Part shown: positions 38,303-49,826 of the stretch, piece after piece
How positions within the stretch are numbered: position 1 is the stretch's first letter
How the letters are laid out: each line of letters begins with the position of its first letter
From: Phenylobacterium sp.
GTDB lineage: Bacteria > Pseudomonadota > Alphaproteobacteria > Caulobacterales > Caulobacteraceae
Reading direction: 5' to 3'
NCBI RefSeq assembly: GCF_030693625.1
Contig: NZ_JAUYAF010000051.1
Coordinates: forward strand, 35,822-99,821
DNA: 64,000 nt
Program-made: the position numbers and the translations under genes
The notes under the pieces: generated by a model
Seen by the model: the letters and a program-made list of their open reading frames with translations, nothing else
The model's database searches: none
Told to the model about the DNA's origin: nothing

Positions 38303-39288
38303 ACCAACAGGTCCTTGATGGTCTCGCGTTCGCCCACCAGTTCGTCATTGGTCAGCGCGATCTTGCTCTTGGCGAAGTCGTCCATCTCGTAGGAGGTGAT
38401 GACCTCATAGGCGCCCGGCGCGGTGGTCTTCACCGGCATACCGGCCCAGACGCCTTCGGCGAAGCCGTAGCGGCCCTGGCTATCGACGGCGACCGAGTGG
38501 ATCGCGCCGACGGTGTTCAGGTCGCGCACGTGGTCGATCAGGGCGTTGGCGGCAGAGGCGGCCGAGGACAGGCCACGGGCCTCGATGATGGCCGCTCCGC
38601 GCTTGCCGACGGCGGGCAGGTACTCGTTCTTCAGCCAGGCCTCGTCGCCGATCACCGAGGCCGCGTCCTTGCCGCCGATCTTGGCGTGGGTGAAGTCGGC
38701 GAACATGGTCGGGCTGTGGTTGCCGTAGATGAACAGGTCGCTGACGTCGTTGATCGAGACGCCGGCCTTCTTGGCCAGCTGCGCGCGGCCGCGGTTCTCG
38801 TCCAGGCGCACCATGGCGGTGAAGCGATCCTTGGGCAGGCGCTTGGCCTGGTTGGCGGCGATCATGACGTTGGTGTTGCAGGGGTTGCCCACCACGGCCA
38901 CGCGGGCGTTGTCGGCGGCGACGGCGTCGATGGCCTTGCCCTGGGCGATGAAGATCTTGCCGTTGTCCTTCAGCAGGTCGGCGCGCTCCATGCCGGGACC
39001 GCGGGGCTTGGAGCCCACCAGCAGGGCCCAATTCACATCTTTGAAGGCCACTTCGGCCTCGCCGGTCAGGACCATGTCCTGGAGCAGCGGGAAGGCGCAG
39101 TCCTCGAGCTCCATGGCGACGCCCTTCAACGCCTTCTGGGGGCCTTCCACCGGGATTTCCAGCAGCTGCAGGATCACCGGCTGGTCCTTGCCGAACATTT
39201 CGCCCGAGGCGATGCGGAAGAGGAGGGCGTAGCCGATGTTGCCGGCCGCGCCGGTGACCGCCACGCGGATGGGGGTCTTGGTGGTCAT
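38299..39288 (-). CDS. mdh: Malate dehydrogenase, cytosolic-type (group 2)
   Basis: A 329-residue NAD-dependent enzyme oxidising malate to oxaloacetate. NAD motif [20 protein letters not shown], substrate arginines near [14 protein letters not shown] and [14 protein letters not shown], catalytic His in [12 protein letters not shown], and GNPCNTN. These are features of the cytosolic/Thermus type, unlike the LDH-like MDH common in alphaproteobacteria. ATG 39288 is the start; the upstream frame is not coding. It lies upstream of the suc run but is separated from it by about 3.8 kb. Confidence 0.95.
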   Translation of the reverse strand: MTTKTPIRVAVTGAAGNIGYALLFRIASGEMFGKDQPVILQLLEIPVEGPQKALKGVAMELEDCAFPLLQDMVLTGEAEVAFKDVNWALLVGSKPRGPGMERADLLKDNGKIFIAQGKAIDAVAADNARVAVVGNPCNTNVMIAANQAKRLPKDRFTAMVRLDENRGRAQLAKKAGVSINDVSDLFIYGNHSPTMFADFTHAKIGGKDAASVIGDEAWLKNEYLPAVGKRGAAIIEARGLSSAASAANALIDHVRDLNTVGAIHSVAVDSQGRYGFAEGVWAGMPVKTTAPGAYEVITSYEMDDFAKSKIALTNDELVGERETIKDLLV

Positions 39289-39429
39289 GGGGCTGCTCCG
39301 ATAGCTGTTGCGGGACGGCAGGTGCGCCAAGTCGGGGGTCCCCGTAGCTCAAACCACCGCCTTGCTGCAATGCCGCACGCGGAGTTTAGGCCCTTTGCGG
39401 CGGCGCGGACGCGTGGTCATCCTGCCGTC

Positions 39430-39849
39430 ATGCTCCAGCTCGACCCCGCCTTCCTGGCCACATCCCACGCCTTGGGCGACCTTCGGCTCTGCCATGTCCG
39501 GCTGCAGGACGACGCGCGCTATCCTTGGCTGGTGCTGATCCCCAGGGGAGCGGGCCTGCGGGAGATCGAGGACCTGCCGGCGGCGGATCGGGCCGTCCTG
39601 ATGGAGGAAATCGTCAGGGTCGGCCAGGCCCTGCGGGTCCTGGGTGAGGCTCTGGGCGCCCCGCCGGAAAAGCTGAACGTCGGTGCCTTGGGCAATGTGA
39701 CGCCGCAGCTTCACGTCCATGTGGTGGGGCGGCGTGGCGACGACCCGGCCTGGCCCGGGCCGGTGTGGGGCCACAGCCCGGCGGAGACCTACGCCGCCGA
39801 CGAGCTTGCCTACGCGACCGACATGGCGCGCCGCGCGCTTAGCCGTTGA
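39430..39849 (+). CDS. HIT-like family protein
   Basis: A 139-residue protein of the HIT superfamily. Early WLVLIPRGAGLREIEDLP, then LNVGALGNVTPQLHVHVVGR. The usual HxHxH triad reads Q-L-H-V-H, so the first His is Gln, as in a known HIT subgroup. PAWPGPVWG near the end is typical of that subgroup. It may hydrolyse nucleotide-like substrates or only bind them. Start ATG 39430; no Shine-Dalgarno visible. Confidence 0.85.
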   Translation: MLQLDPAFLATSHALGDLRLCHVRLQDDARYPWLVLIPRGAGLREIEDLPAADRAVLMEEIVRVGQALRVLGEALGAPPEKLNVGALGNVTPQLHVHVVGRRGDDPAWPGPVWGHSPAETYAADELAYATDMARRALSR

Positions 39850-39933
39850 CTCCTCGAGGTTGTATTTCTGTTGAAAGCCCCCGGAAGCTGAGTCTTATTG
39901 GCAAATTCGGATAACACCGGTCGGGGGACTGGC

Positions 39934-41148
39934 ATGACGTTGCGACATACGATGGTGACCGTGGTGAGCGGAGCCTTGGCGATGGCCGGGTCGGCCGTGG
40001 CGCAGACGATGCCGTCACCCAGCCGCGAGCTTGTTCGGGTTGGCGCCGACACGCTCATGGACCGGCCGCTCGGCAAGAAGAAGGATCAAGCCGGCGTGCA
40101 GATTCCCCTGCTGTCGGAGCGGCTCGACGGCTGCCTGTCGCCAGAGGCGCCGGACTTTTCCTGCGTGGCTCGGACGACCCGCGCTGCCGCCCGATCCTAT
40201 CGCCGCCTCGCAGGTGTGCGCCAATGGGAAACCGACGCCTTCACCACCGGCTCGGCCGCCGGCTTGACGGTGGTCGCCATCGGTGTCGGCCATGCGGCCA
40301 AAGACAGCCTCAACGCCTGGACCGCCGTGGGTCTGCTGCCCTTGATCGCTGACGACCTGGCCTCTCCCGGTCCGCGCGCCCGGCTTTACAACGTCGCCGC
40401 CATCGCCATGACCATGACCGTCGTGCGGGCTGAGTCCTTGAACGCCGCGCTTGGCGCCATAACGCCTCAGATGACGGGGGGCGGCGGTCATACGGCGGAC
40501 TTCCGTGCGCGGGTGCGGGAAGCCTGCGATCCGTCCACCTTGGCCAAGCTTGATCCCGCCAGGATCAAGCCGAGTTTGGGGAGCGACGCGAGGAAAGCGG
40601 CGGAAAGAGCAAACGCCAATCTAGACACGCGGTGCGACCAACTCACCGCTGCCGCCAGGAAGCTGGGGAACGCCGCCAGCATCTGGACTTTCGGCGGCGA
40701 CCAGGCGGCACGCAGCCTGGCGGCCGACACCGCCATCCTCGACGACACGGTCGCGCGGCTTGACCGCAGCATGCGGGCGACCTCCAAGGAAACCCTCTCG
40801 GTTGTGCTAAAGGCGCCCTTCAATCTGGCCTCGAGCCTGGTGGGGGGGCAGACCGCGCCCCCGGAATACACTGGCCGCAATCTGCCGGTGTTCACCTCCA
40901 CCTACAGCTTCAACCTCGGCCGCGTTCCGGATGCGGAGGTGCCGGGAGCCCTTGGGGCCGCCTTGGAGGCGCCGCCCGCCCTGACGGCGTGGGCGAAGCC
41001 CGTTCAGCAGATCAACAGCCTGACCGATGAGATCAACGCCGCCATCGCGGCGGCGGTCTATTTCAAGGCCGAGAATGAGCGCTCAGTGCTGTCCATCAGC
41101 CCCGGCAACAACCCGCCAGTGACCCTGTCCACGCCCTCGCGCCCCTAG
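39934..41148 (+). CDS. Exported protein of unknown function
   Basis: A 404-residue protein with a signal peptide (about residues 1-24, GALAMAGSAVAQ). The mature part has a hydrophobic stretch near 85-125 (GSAAGLTVVAIGVGHAA and AVGLLPLIADDLA), four cysteines, and a helical C-terminal half. I do not recognise a family. A GGGGGA sequence precedes ATG 39934; a TTG 36 nt upstream is less likely. It is not obviously part of an operon; its stop overlaps that of the convergent gene by 4 bp. Confidence 0.7.
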   Translation: MTLRHTMVTVVSGALAMAGSAVAQTMPSPSRELVRVGADTLMDRPLGKKKDQAGVQIPLLSERLDGCLSPEAPDFSCVARTTRAAARSYRRLAGVRQWETDAFTTGSAAGLTVVAIGVGHAAKDSLNAWTAVGLLPLIADDLASPGPRARLYNVAAIAMTMTVVRAESLNAALGAITPQMTGGGGHTADFRARVREACDPSTLAKLDPARIKPSLGSDARKAAERANANLDTRCDQLTAAARKLGNAASIWTFGGDQAARSLAADTAILDDTVARLDRSMRATSKETLSVVLKAPFNLASSLVGGQTAPPEYTGRNLPVFTSTYSFNLGRVPDAEVPGALGAALEAPPALTAWAKPVQQINSLTDEINAAIAAAVYFKAENERSVLSISPGNNPPVTLSTPSRP

Positions 41149-41975
41149 TTCCGGCGCATCGTCACCGACCGGCGCTCGCCGCGTTCGGTCAGTTCGCCTG
41201 ACCAGGTCCCGTTGCTGTCGGCGTTGAGCATCAGGATCGAGGGCTCGGCGCCGGGCCGTGGCGTCAGGCGGATGATGAGCTGCCCCCCGACGCGGCTGAT
41301 CGTGTCGATGAAGCCCGAAGCGTCCGTGGCGCCCCGCCGGCGGGGATCGCGCCACGCGCCCTCGAGATTTCCGGAACCGCTGTCCACCAGTTGCAGGTCG
41401 TAGAGCTCCGCGCCCCCGGCCCTCAGGGTCCAGGCTCCGTCCAGCGGTCCCTGCAGACCCTGGGCGGAGTTGAAGGACGAGCGCATGCGCGCTTCATAGC
41501 TGAGGTCGACGGCGGTCGGCGGCGCCTCCGGCGTCTTGCCGATCTCGTCGATATGGACTGGGGCGGTGAGGCGGGGCCGGCGCGGCGCGGGCGCGACATA
41601 GGGCGGAGGGGTGTAGGCCGGTGGGGTGTAGGCTGGCGGCCGGTAGACAGGCGGGGTGTTCACATAGGGAAGCGGCGGCTGGACCGCGGCCGGGCTGTTA
41701 TAGACCGGCGGGGGCGTGTAGGCGGCGGGCGGCGGGGAGGCGCCGACCGGCGGTGCGGTGGTGACGGGCGCGCTTGGGACCGGCGCGGCGGTCGGAGGCG
41801 GTGACGGGGTGGGAGATTGCGGGATCGTCTCCGACCCTGGCTGAGCTTGGTCCAGCAGGGCGCCGATAGGATCGAGATCCTGCGCGGCGGCCACGGGCGC
41901 GCTCAGGATCAGGGCCGTAAAGGCCGCGGCGACGCGCCAGACTCTCGACACCCGGTTTTCCAAATCCTGCCTCAC
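41145..41975 (-). CDS. Exported proline-rich protein of unknown function
   Basis: A 276-residue protein: signal peptide at about 1-31, a Pro/Ala/Tyr-rich stretch (about residues 50-135, with repeated YTPP and PPAY), then a compact C-terminal domain (PLDGAWTLRAGGAELYDLQL, LEGAWRDPRRRGATDASGF, LIIRLTPRPGAEPSILMLN). The C-terminal part looks like a small beta domain. Its start overlaps the stop of the CitE-like lyase by 4 bp, so it is translationally coupled to that gene for no obvious functional reason. Confidence 0.75.
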   Translation of the reverse strand: MRQDLENRVSRVWRVAAAFTALILSAPVAAAQDLDPIGALLDQAQPGSETIPQSPTPSPPPTAAPVPSAPVTTAPPVGASPPPAAYTPPPVYNSPAAVQPPLPYVNTPPVYRPPAYTPPAYTPPPYVAPAPRRPRLTAPVHIDEIGKTPEAPPTAVDLSYEARMRSSFNSAQGLQGPLDGAWTLRAGGAELYDLQLVDSGSGNLEGAWRDPRRRGATDASGFIDTISRVGGQLIIRLTPRPGAEPSILMLNADSNGTWSGELTERGERRSVTMRRN

Positions 41976-42829
41976 GCCGCGGCGATTGCGTCGGCCACAG
42001 CGATCAGACGCTGCGCCTCGACCAGATGCAACCGCTCCACCATGCGTCCCTCAATTCGAAGCACGCCCTTAGCTGCGTTTTCCGGCGAATCGAACGCGGC
42101 GACAATTATGCGCGCCCAATGGACCTCGCCCGGAGCCGGAGAAAAAGCGGTGTTGGCGGCCTCGATCTGTCCCGGATGGATCAGGGTCTTGCCGTCGAAC
42201 CCGAACTCCGCCCCCTGCGCGCACTGCCGGACCAGGCCGGCTTCATCTGCGATGCCGTTATGGACCCCGTCGAGAATGGTCAGGCCGTGGGCCCGGGCGG
42301 CGGCGACGCTGAGGGACAGGGGCCCCACCAGGGGCGCCCGGTCCACGGTAAGCCGACAGCGCATCTCCTTGGCCAGGTCATTGGTCCCGATCACCAGGGC
42401 GTCGAGGCGGCTGGTCCCTCCGCAGGCGGCGATGGACTCCAGGGCGAAGAGGGAGGCGCAGGTCTCGATCATCACCCACAGGCGGGTCTCACCTGACAGC
42501 CCCGCGTCGTAAGCCGCCACGTCCGCGGCGCTGGAGACCTTGGGGGCCAGGATGGCGTCGGGACAGGCGGCGGCCGCCGCGGCCAGGTCTTCGGCGCCCC
42601 AGGGGGTGTCGAGGCCGTTGACCCGGATCACCACCTCGCGACGGCCAAAACCGCCGGCCTTCACGGCCTCGACGGCCTGCTGGCGGGCGATCGCCTTGGC
42701 GTCGGGCGCGACGGCGTCCTCCAGATCCAGGATCACCACGTCGCAGGTCAGGTCGCGGGCCTTTTCGATAGCCCGTGCGTTGGCGGCGGGCATGTAGAGG
42801 GCGCTGCGGCGCGGCCGGGCGGCGATCAC
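41972..42829 (-). CDS. CitE-like HpcH/HpaI-family CoA-ester lyase
   Basis: A 285-residue TIM-barrel lyase. RSALYMPAANARAIEKARDL, VVILDLEDAVAPDAK with the metal-binding acidic residues, REVVIRVNG (catalytic Arg), WVMIETCASLFALESIA, VIGTNDLAKEM and FGFDGKTLIHPGQI are all family motifs. Members cleave citryl-, malyl- or methylmalyl-CoA, or act as thioesterases; substrate not decided here. It overlaps the proline-rich exported gene by 4 bp and is divergent from DUF2237. Confidence 0.9.
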   Translation of the reverse strand: MIAARPRRSALYMPAANARAIEKARDLTCDVVILDLEDAVAPDAKAIARQQAVEAVKAGGFGRREVVIRVNGLDTPWGAEDLAAAAAACPDAILAPKVSSAADVAAYDAGLSGETRLWVMIETCASLFALESIAACGGTSRLDALVIGTNDLAKEMRCRLTVDRAPLVGPLSLSVAAARAHGLTILDGVHNGIADEAGLVRQCAQGAEFGFDGKTLIHPGQIEAANTAFSPAPGEVHWARIIVAAFDSPENAAKGVLRIEGRMVERLHLVEAQRLIAVADAIAAA

Positions 42830-42885
42830 GGGCGGGCTCCGTTCTCAATTAGGCGGGGCCCCCTCTTACGAGCTAGGGTGGGGCC

Positions 42886-43269
42886 ATGACCATTCGATAC
42901 GACGAGGATGCAAAAAACGTGCTGGGCGGAGAGCTGATCTCCTGCTCCCTCGACCCCGTCACCGGCTTCTTCCGCAACGGCTGCTGCGAGACCGGGCCGG
43001 CTGACACAGGTATCCACACCGTCTGCGCGGTGATGACCGCCGACTTCCTGGAATACTCCAAGGCCATGGGGAACGACCTCTCGACGCCCTCGCCCGACTA
43101 CGCCTTTCCAGGCCTGAAGCCCGGCGACCGCTGGTGCCTCTGTGCGCCGCGCTGGAAGGAGGCGCTGGACGCCGGCGCCGCCCCGCACCTGGTGCTGGAG
43201 GCGACCCACGAGGAAACCCTGGCCATTGTGCCGCTGGGAATCCTCAAGGACTACGCGGTCAAGGCCTGA
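42886..43269 (+). CDS. DUF2237 family protein
   Basis: A 127-residue cytosolic protein carrying the family signatures: KNVLGGELISCSLDP, TGFFRNGCCETGPADTGIHT, VCAVMTADFLEYSK, GNDLSTPSPDYAFPGLKPGD and RWCLCAPRW. Six cysteines are present, three of them clustered. Function unknown. No Shine-Dalgarno; GCTAGGGT ends 6 nt before the ATG, fitting leaderless transcription. Confidence 0.9.
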   Translation: MTIRYDEDAKNVLGGELISCSLDPVTGFFRNGCCETGPADTGIHTVCAVMTADFLEYSKAMGNDLSTPSPDYAFPGLKPGDRWCLCAPRWKEALDAGAAPHLVLEATHEETLAIVPLGILKDYAVKA

Positions 43270-43272
43270 GCG

Positions 43273-43809
43273 TCACCGCAGCCGGTATATCTGTTCCAGC
43301 TGATAGCGGGACCCGCCGCTGAGCAGCAGGCTCGAATAGAGTCCGAAGCTGCTGACCTCGAAGGGCGGGGATTTCAAAAGGGCGTTGGCCGACAGCCAGG
43401 CCGCGACCTCGGCGACATCGGGCCGCTTTAGATAGGCCAGGGTCACGTGGGGCCGATAGGCGCGGGCCTCAGCCTTGAGGCCTGAACGCCGGGCGGCGGT
43501 CTCGCAGGCCTTGGCCAGGCGGCGCAGGGCGTCGTTCTCCCTCACCCCGGCCCAGACGGCGTGCAGGTCGGGCCCCTCGCCGAAGGACCCCACGCCCTCC
43601 AGTTCCAGGGTCATGGGCGCGGCGGAGATCCGCTCAAGCTCCAGGTGCAGGTCGTCGGCCACATCCTCTCGGACGTCGCCGAAGAACCTCAGGGTGATGT
43701 GGAAGGCCTCCACCGGCCGCCAGTTGGCCCCGCCCAGGCCGCTCTGGCGCGCTTGCAAGCCCTCTCCCAGCTCGGAAGGGACGGCGACGGCGGCGAAAAG
43801 ACGGATCAT
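43273..43809 (-). CDS. thpR: RNA 2',3'-cyclic phosphodiesterase
   Basis: A 178-residue 2H-phosphoesterase. MIRLFAAVAVPSELGEGLQA, first HxT in FHITLRFFGDV, second in YRPHVTLAYLKRPD, and a C-terminal FEVSSFGLYSSLL. It hydrolyses 2',3'-cyclic phosphates on RNA ends, known also as LigT. ATG 43809 matches the family start, with CCTAGGTT ending 7 nt upstream and no Shine-Dalgarno. Convergent with DUF2237. Confidence 0.9.
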   Translation of the reverse strand: MIRLFAAVAVPSELGEGLQARQSGLGGANWRPVEAFHITLRFFGDVREDVADDLHLELERISAAPMTLELEGVGSFGEGPDLHAVWAGVRENDALRRLAKACETAARRSGLKAEARAYRPHVTLAYLKRPDVAEVAAWLSANALLKSPPFEVSSFGLYSSLLLSGGSRYQLEQIYRLR

Positions 43810-43910
43810 GCCCGCCAACCTAGGACAGGTCGTGAGAGAGGGCGATACGGCCTGACGCAATCGTAATCGGGCGCCCGCTTGCGTTCGTGCCCTCGGAACA
43901 CGATATTCAG

Positions 43911-43956
43911 AGGTGCGCCCATCTGGGGCGTTGCAACAAAGGGCTATGCTCAGATG
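43911..43956 (+). promoter_or_regulatory. Candidate ybhL leader RNA overlapping the start codon
   Basis: CATCTG (43920-43925) pairs with CAGATG (43951-43956), whose last three bases are the ATG of the BI-1 gene. Inside are GGGC and GTTGCAAC, then AAAGGGC. There is no normally spaced Shine-Dalgarno. Position and sequence feel agree with the ybhL leader motif described in alphaproteobacteria, from memory only. Confidence 0.55.
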
Positions 43957-44697
43957 AGCGACTTCAACCGCGGCGCTGCTCGCACGATCCCCGCGGATCG
44001 CGCCGACATGTCGGTGGACGCGGGACTTCGCAGCTTCATGCTCGGCGTCTACAACAAGGTGGCCTTGGGCCTCGTGGTGTCCGCCGGCCTGGCCTTCCTG
44101 ACGGGGTCCTTCGCACCGGTCCGCGATCTGATGTTCACGGTCTCCAACGGCCGCGTGGGCTACTCGATCCTGGGCATGGTGGTGGCCTTCGCCCCCCTGG
44201 CCGTGATCCTGTTCACCTCCTTCGCCAAGAACGTCACGCCCAAGAGCGCCGGCATCACCTACTGGGCGATCGTCAGCCTGATCGGCGCCTCCATGGGCGT
44301 GCTGGTCCTGCGCTATACGGGCGCCTCCATCGCCACGACCTTCCTGCTGACGGCCACGGCCTTCGGCGCCCTGTCACTTGCGGGCTACACGACCAAGAAG
44401 AACCTGAACGGGCTTGGCAGCTTCCTGATCATGGGCGCCTGGGGCCTGATCGGCGCGATGCTGATCAACATGTTCCTGCAGAGCTCGATGATGAGCCTGC
44501 TGATCAACGTGGTGGGCCTGCTGATCTTCGCCGGCCTCACAGCCTACGACACCCAGCGCCTGAAGATGACCTACTACGAACTGGGCGGGAACCAGTCGGC
44601 CATGAGCGTGGCCACCAACTTCGGCGCGCTCAGCCTCTACCTGGACTTCATCAACATGTTCCAGTTCCTGCTCGCCCTGCTCGGCAACCGCCGCTAG
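43954..44697 (+). CDS. ybhL: Bax inhibitor-1 / YccA family membrane protein
   Basis: A 247-residue protein with seven hydrophobic segments of the BI-1/TMBIM family: RSFMLGVYNKVALGLVVSAG at the start, GITYWAIVSLIGASMGVLVL, YTTKKNLNGLGSFLIMGAWG, FAGLTAYDTQRLKMTYYE and a terminal ALSLYLDFINMFQFLLALLG. Members behave as calcium/proton-linked channels or FtsH partners; the bacterial role is not settled. ATG 43954 is chosen by alignment to the family and sits inside the leader hairpin. A clear terminator follows. Confidence 0.92.
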   Translation: MSDFNRGAARTIPADRADMSVDAGLRSFMLGVYNKVALGLVVSAGLAFLTGSFAPVRDLMFTVSNGRVGYSILGMVVAFAPLAVILFTSFAKNVTPKSAGITYWAIVSLIGASMGVLVLRYTGASIATTFLLTATAFGALSLAGYTTKKNLNGLGSFLIMGAWGLIGAMLINMFLQSSMMSLLINVVGLLIFAGLTAYDTQRLKMTYYELGGNQSAMSVATNFGALSLYLDFINMFQFLLALLGNRR

Positions 44698-44720
44698 GTC
44701 CCGACGCAGCGACGATCTCG

Positions 44721-44752
44721 AAACCCCGGCGGGTGACCGCCGGGGTTTTTGT
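44721..44752 (+). terminator. Terminator of ybhL
   Basis: A 12-bp perfect stem AAACCCCGGCGG / CCGCCGGGGTTT with loop GTGA and the sequence TTGTT after it, 24 nt past the stop. It can also end the opposing DUF2794 gene. Confidence 0.8.
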
Positions 44753-44776
44753 TTGGCTGGAAGCCTGGACTTGGGC

Positions 44777-45109
44777 TCAGTCCACCACCTTGAAGCGGCC
44801 CTTGTCGAAGACCCGCAGCACCTGCTCCAGGTCATGGCCGCGCTTGAGGATCACCCCACCCTGACCGATTACCGACCAAGCCCCCTGGCGCGCCGCCAGG
44901 GCCGGCCGCTTCTCGATGCGGTACAGCGGCGCCTCAGTGGCCTTGCGGAACACCGAGAACGAGCAGGCCTCAGCCTGGGCGTCGATGGCGTAGTCACGCC
45001 ACTCGCCGGCGGAAACCATGCGGCCGTAGAGGTTGAGGATGCGCTGGAACTCGCGGCGTTCGAAGAAGACGCTGGCGGTCGTCGCAGGGGTGGGCTGATC
45101 CAGGGCCAT
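44777..45109 (-). CDS. DUF2794 domain protein
   Basis: A 110-residue alphaproteobacterial protein. VFFERREFQRILNLYGRMVS, GEWRDYAIDAQAEACSFSVF, LYRIEKRPALAARQGAWSV and ILKRGHDLEQVLRVFDKGRF are the typical DUF2794 blocks. Function unknown, cytosolic. ATG 45109 is the family start; GGGGA lies directly against it, an unusually short spacing. The upstream 454 nt contain no other gene except a candidate small RNA. Confidence 0.88.
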   Translation of the reverse strand: MALDQPTPATTASVFFERREFQRILNLYGRMVSAGEWRDYAIDAQAEACSFSVFRKATEAPLYRIEKRPALAARQGAWSVIGQGGVILKRGHDLEQVLRVFDKGRFKVVD

Positions 45110-45276
45110 TCCCCAGGACGTTAGACCCAATCCGCGCGGTTCCACAATCGGCGGCTGGGGCCAATCGTGTCGGCGCGGCAACGGTCGCCGCCAAACTGGA
45201 CAAACCGTAATTTCACGCCGCGAAAAGACCTTATTCCGGCCCAGCCGCCGCCTGAAGGGCCCCCGATAAAGTCACT

Positions 45277-45431
45277 GTCGGTTGGTCGGAACCTTGCTGG
45301 TCCCGGATCCTGAACAGCCCCCCCAGCCCCCCTGGATCGCGGGCTTCGATCAGCCGACACCCCTCTCTCTCCGAGAGAACGAGCCCCAAGACGAGCCCGC
45401 ACGGAGCCCCCTCCCCCGTGCGGGCTTCGTC
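45277..45431 (+). ncRNA. Candidate structured small RNA with C-rich loops
   Basis: The first domain is closed by an 11-bp stem GTCGGTTGGTC (45277-45287) / GATCAGCCGAC (45348-45358), with an inner stem CCCGGATCC (45302-45310) / GGATC-G-CGGG (45334-45343) and a 23-nt loop made mostly of C. The second domain is a 15-bp stem, GACGAGCCCGCACGG (45390-45404) with 45416-45431 (one bulged T), closing loop AGCCCCCTCCC, which contains the anti-Shine-Dalgarno CCTCC. GATAAAG at 45265 could be a -10. The T tract is poor. Nothing else convincing lies in 45110-45563. Confidence 0.4.
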
Positions 45432-45563
45432 ATGTCTGGAGGCGGGCGCACCGCTCGGGAAGACGGTCGCCTGTCGCACCTCCTGGACGCCCCGCCGGTC
45501 AGGCATCATCACAGGACCGACGCCCCTGCGTTGAACAGGGTCGCGCTGAACAGGTGGCCTGGG

Positions 45564-46256
45564 TCAGTCCTTGAGGGCGGCGGCCAGCACGCGGCCGCCC
45601 TTGGGGCCCTGGACGATCACGGCGGTGGCCAGACCCTCAGCCGGGGGCTGCGGCACCCGGTAGGCCGTGGGCTTCCCGCGCCAGGCGCCCAGGCGCTTGA
45701 TCTCCACCACGACATTGCGGTGAGGCACCGTCTGGCCCTTGTTGTCGCCCGTACGGACAGTGACGTCCTGTTCGCGCGGGTCATAGCGCACCAGCCAGAC
45801 CTCGGCGCCGCCCCGCGGCACGGCGCCTGAACCGACATCGACCCTGCGCTGGCCGATGAAGGCCATGTCGGGCCCGCGGCGGCGGAAACTGGCGGTGTCT
45901 GAGACCAGCTTGTCGATCTTGTCGTCCTGCAGGCCGCCGACCTGGGCGCGGCCGTCGACGACGACCTGCGGCGTATAGGGTTCTCGCAGGTCCAGGCGGG
46001 CGACATAGGCCTTCTGGCGCTCGGCGAAGGCGGGCTTGGCGAAGGTGTCCTCCCAGCCGAGATAGTCCCAGTAGTCCACCGAGAAGGTCAGGGCGAGAAC
46101 GCCCGGCTTCTCGGCCAGCTTGGCGACATAGGCGTTCGCCTCGCCGCAGGAGGCGCACCCCTGGGCGGTGTAGAGTTCGACGATCACCGGCGACCGGGCC
46201 TGCGCGCAGAGCGGCAGGGCTGACACCAGCAGACTGAAAAGCGCGACGTTACGCAT
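45564..46256 (-). CDS. Secreted thioredoxin-fold protein (DUF1223)
   Basis: A 230-residue exported protein: signal peptide at about 1-19 ([14 protein letters not shown]), then [20 protein letters not shown] with a CxxC at C34/C37, [40 protein letters not shown] and [11 protein letters not shown]. These match DUF1223, a thioredoxin-like family. A periplasmic thiol or metal function is plausible. ATG 46256 gives the signal peptide; the longer frame does not. Confidence 0.88.
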   Translation of the reverse strand: MRNVALFSLLVSALPLCAQARSPVIVELYTAQGCASCGEANAYVAKLAEKPGVLALTFSVDYWDYLGWEDTFAKPAFAERQKAYVARLDLREPYTPQVVVDGRAQVGGLQDDKIDKLVSDTASFRRRGPDMAFIGQRRVDVGSGAVPRGGAEVWLVRYDPREQDVTVRTGDNKGQTVPHRNVVVEIKRLGAWRGKPTAYRVPQPPAEGLATAVIVQGPKGGRVLAAALKD

Positions 46257-46308
46257 TGGCGCGCACTTAACCGGACTTCGTTGGTGGGTGGGTTTCAACA
46301 AGGTGTGA

Positions 46309-46338
46309 CCGGGCGGCGGGATCGCTCCCGCCGCCCGG
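46309..46338 (-). terminator. Terminator of acnA
   Basis: A 13-bp perfect stem (46309-46321 with 46326-46338, loop TCGC), extended by an outer GGTGT / ACACC pairing, starting 11 nt after the acnA stop on the minus strand. Confidence 0.7.
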
Positions 46339-46349
46339 CCGGAAACACC

Positions 46350-49046
<2,697 letters not shown>

Positions 49047-49223
49047 ATAAGGGATCCTTCCTCTGTTCACGGCCGCTACACCACCGCTTCGGGGATCGCG
49101 CGCTTTTCGAGACGGACACACAGCGTCCGTCCCCGCGCCGCGTACGCCCCCCAAGGCGGCGTCGGCCGCGCGCGTCATAACCCCTGGCTCGGCCTACGTC
49201 CATGCGGTGGGAAGTTTGACGTC

Positions 49224-49826
49224 GTGATCTCGCACCTCAGCCTGGAAAACCTGTCGGTCCGACGGGGCGGGCGCCTGCTTTTTGAAAGCCTGAACCTGAC
49301 CCTCGACGCTGGCGAGGCCGCCGCCCTCACCGGCCGCAACGGCGCGGGCAAGACCAGCCTGCTGCGGACCATAGCCGGCCTCGTCCAGAGCGAGGCCGGG
49401 ACGGTTGGCTTTGGGCCCCAGGACCCAGGCGCGGCACGGGCGCTGGGCCTGCATCTGATCGGCCACCTGGACGGTCTGAAACCGGGGCGAACCACCCGCG
49501 AGGAGCTGACCTTCTGGAGCCTCTGGACCGGTGGCGGCGCGGTTTCGATCGCCCTGGCCATCGAGACTCTGGAGCTGTCCACCCTGCTGGACCTGGAGGT
49601 CCGGCGGCTGTCGGCGGGCCAGAGGCGTCGCCTGGCGCTCGCGCGGCTGATCGCCGCTCCCCGGCCGCTGTGGCTGCTGGACGAGCCCCTGAGCCCGCTG
49701 GACGCGGGATGGCGGCGGCGATTCGGTCAGGTGATGGCCAACCACCTTTCGACGGGCGGCCTGATCGTCGCGGCGGTCCACGACCCCCTGCCCGTCCCCC
49801 ACAAGACCCTGGAGATCGGCGCGTGA
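49224..49826 (+). CDS. ccmA: Heme exporter ATP-binding protein CcmA
   Basis: A 200-residue ABC ATPase of the CcmABCD complex for cytochrome c maturation. Walker [13 protein letters not shown], signature [14 protein letters not shown], Walker [14 protein letters not shown]-loop VAAVHD. The start is GTG 49224 (GGGAAG upstream); the open frame extends far upstream without meaning. It is the first gene of a ccm run and overlaps ccmB by 4 bp. Confidence 0.94.
   Translation: MISHLSLENLSVRRGGRLLFESLNLTLDAGEAAALTGRNGAGKTSLLRTIAGLVQSEAGTVGFGPQDPGAARALGLHLIGHLDGLKPGRTTREELTFWSLWTGGGAVSIALAIETLELSTLLDLEVRRLSAGQRRRLALARLIAAPRPLWLLDEPLSPLDAGWRRRFGQVMANHLSTGGLIVAAVHDPLPVPHKTLEIGA

Noticed and set aside
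45277-45431. Candidate RNA considered as 6S RNA, SRP RNA or tmRNA
   Set aside because: Size and stem layout do not match; no SRP GGAA-type domain, no tmRNA acceptor/T-loop, and no 6S-type central bubble with long flanking stems.
45282-45830. 182-codon plus-strand frame starting in the DUF2794 upstream gap
   Set aside because: Over half is antisense to the DUF1223 gene and the rest overlaps the structured candidate RNA; no family features.
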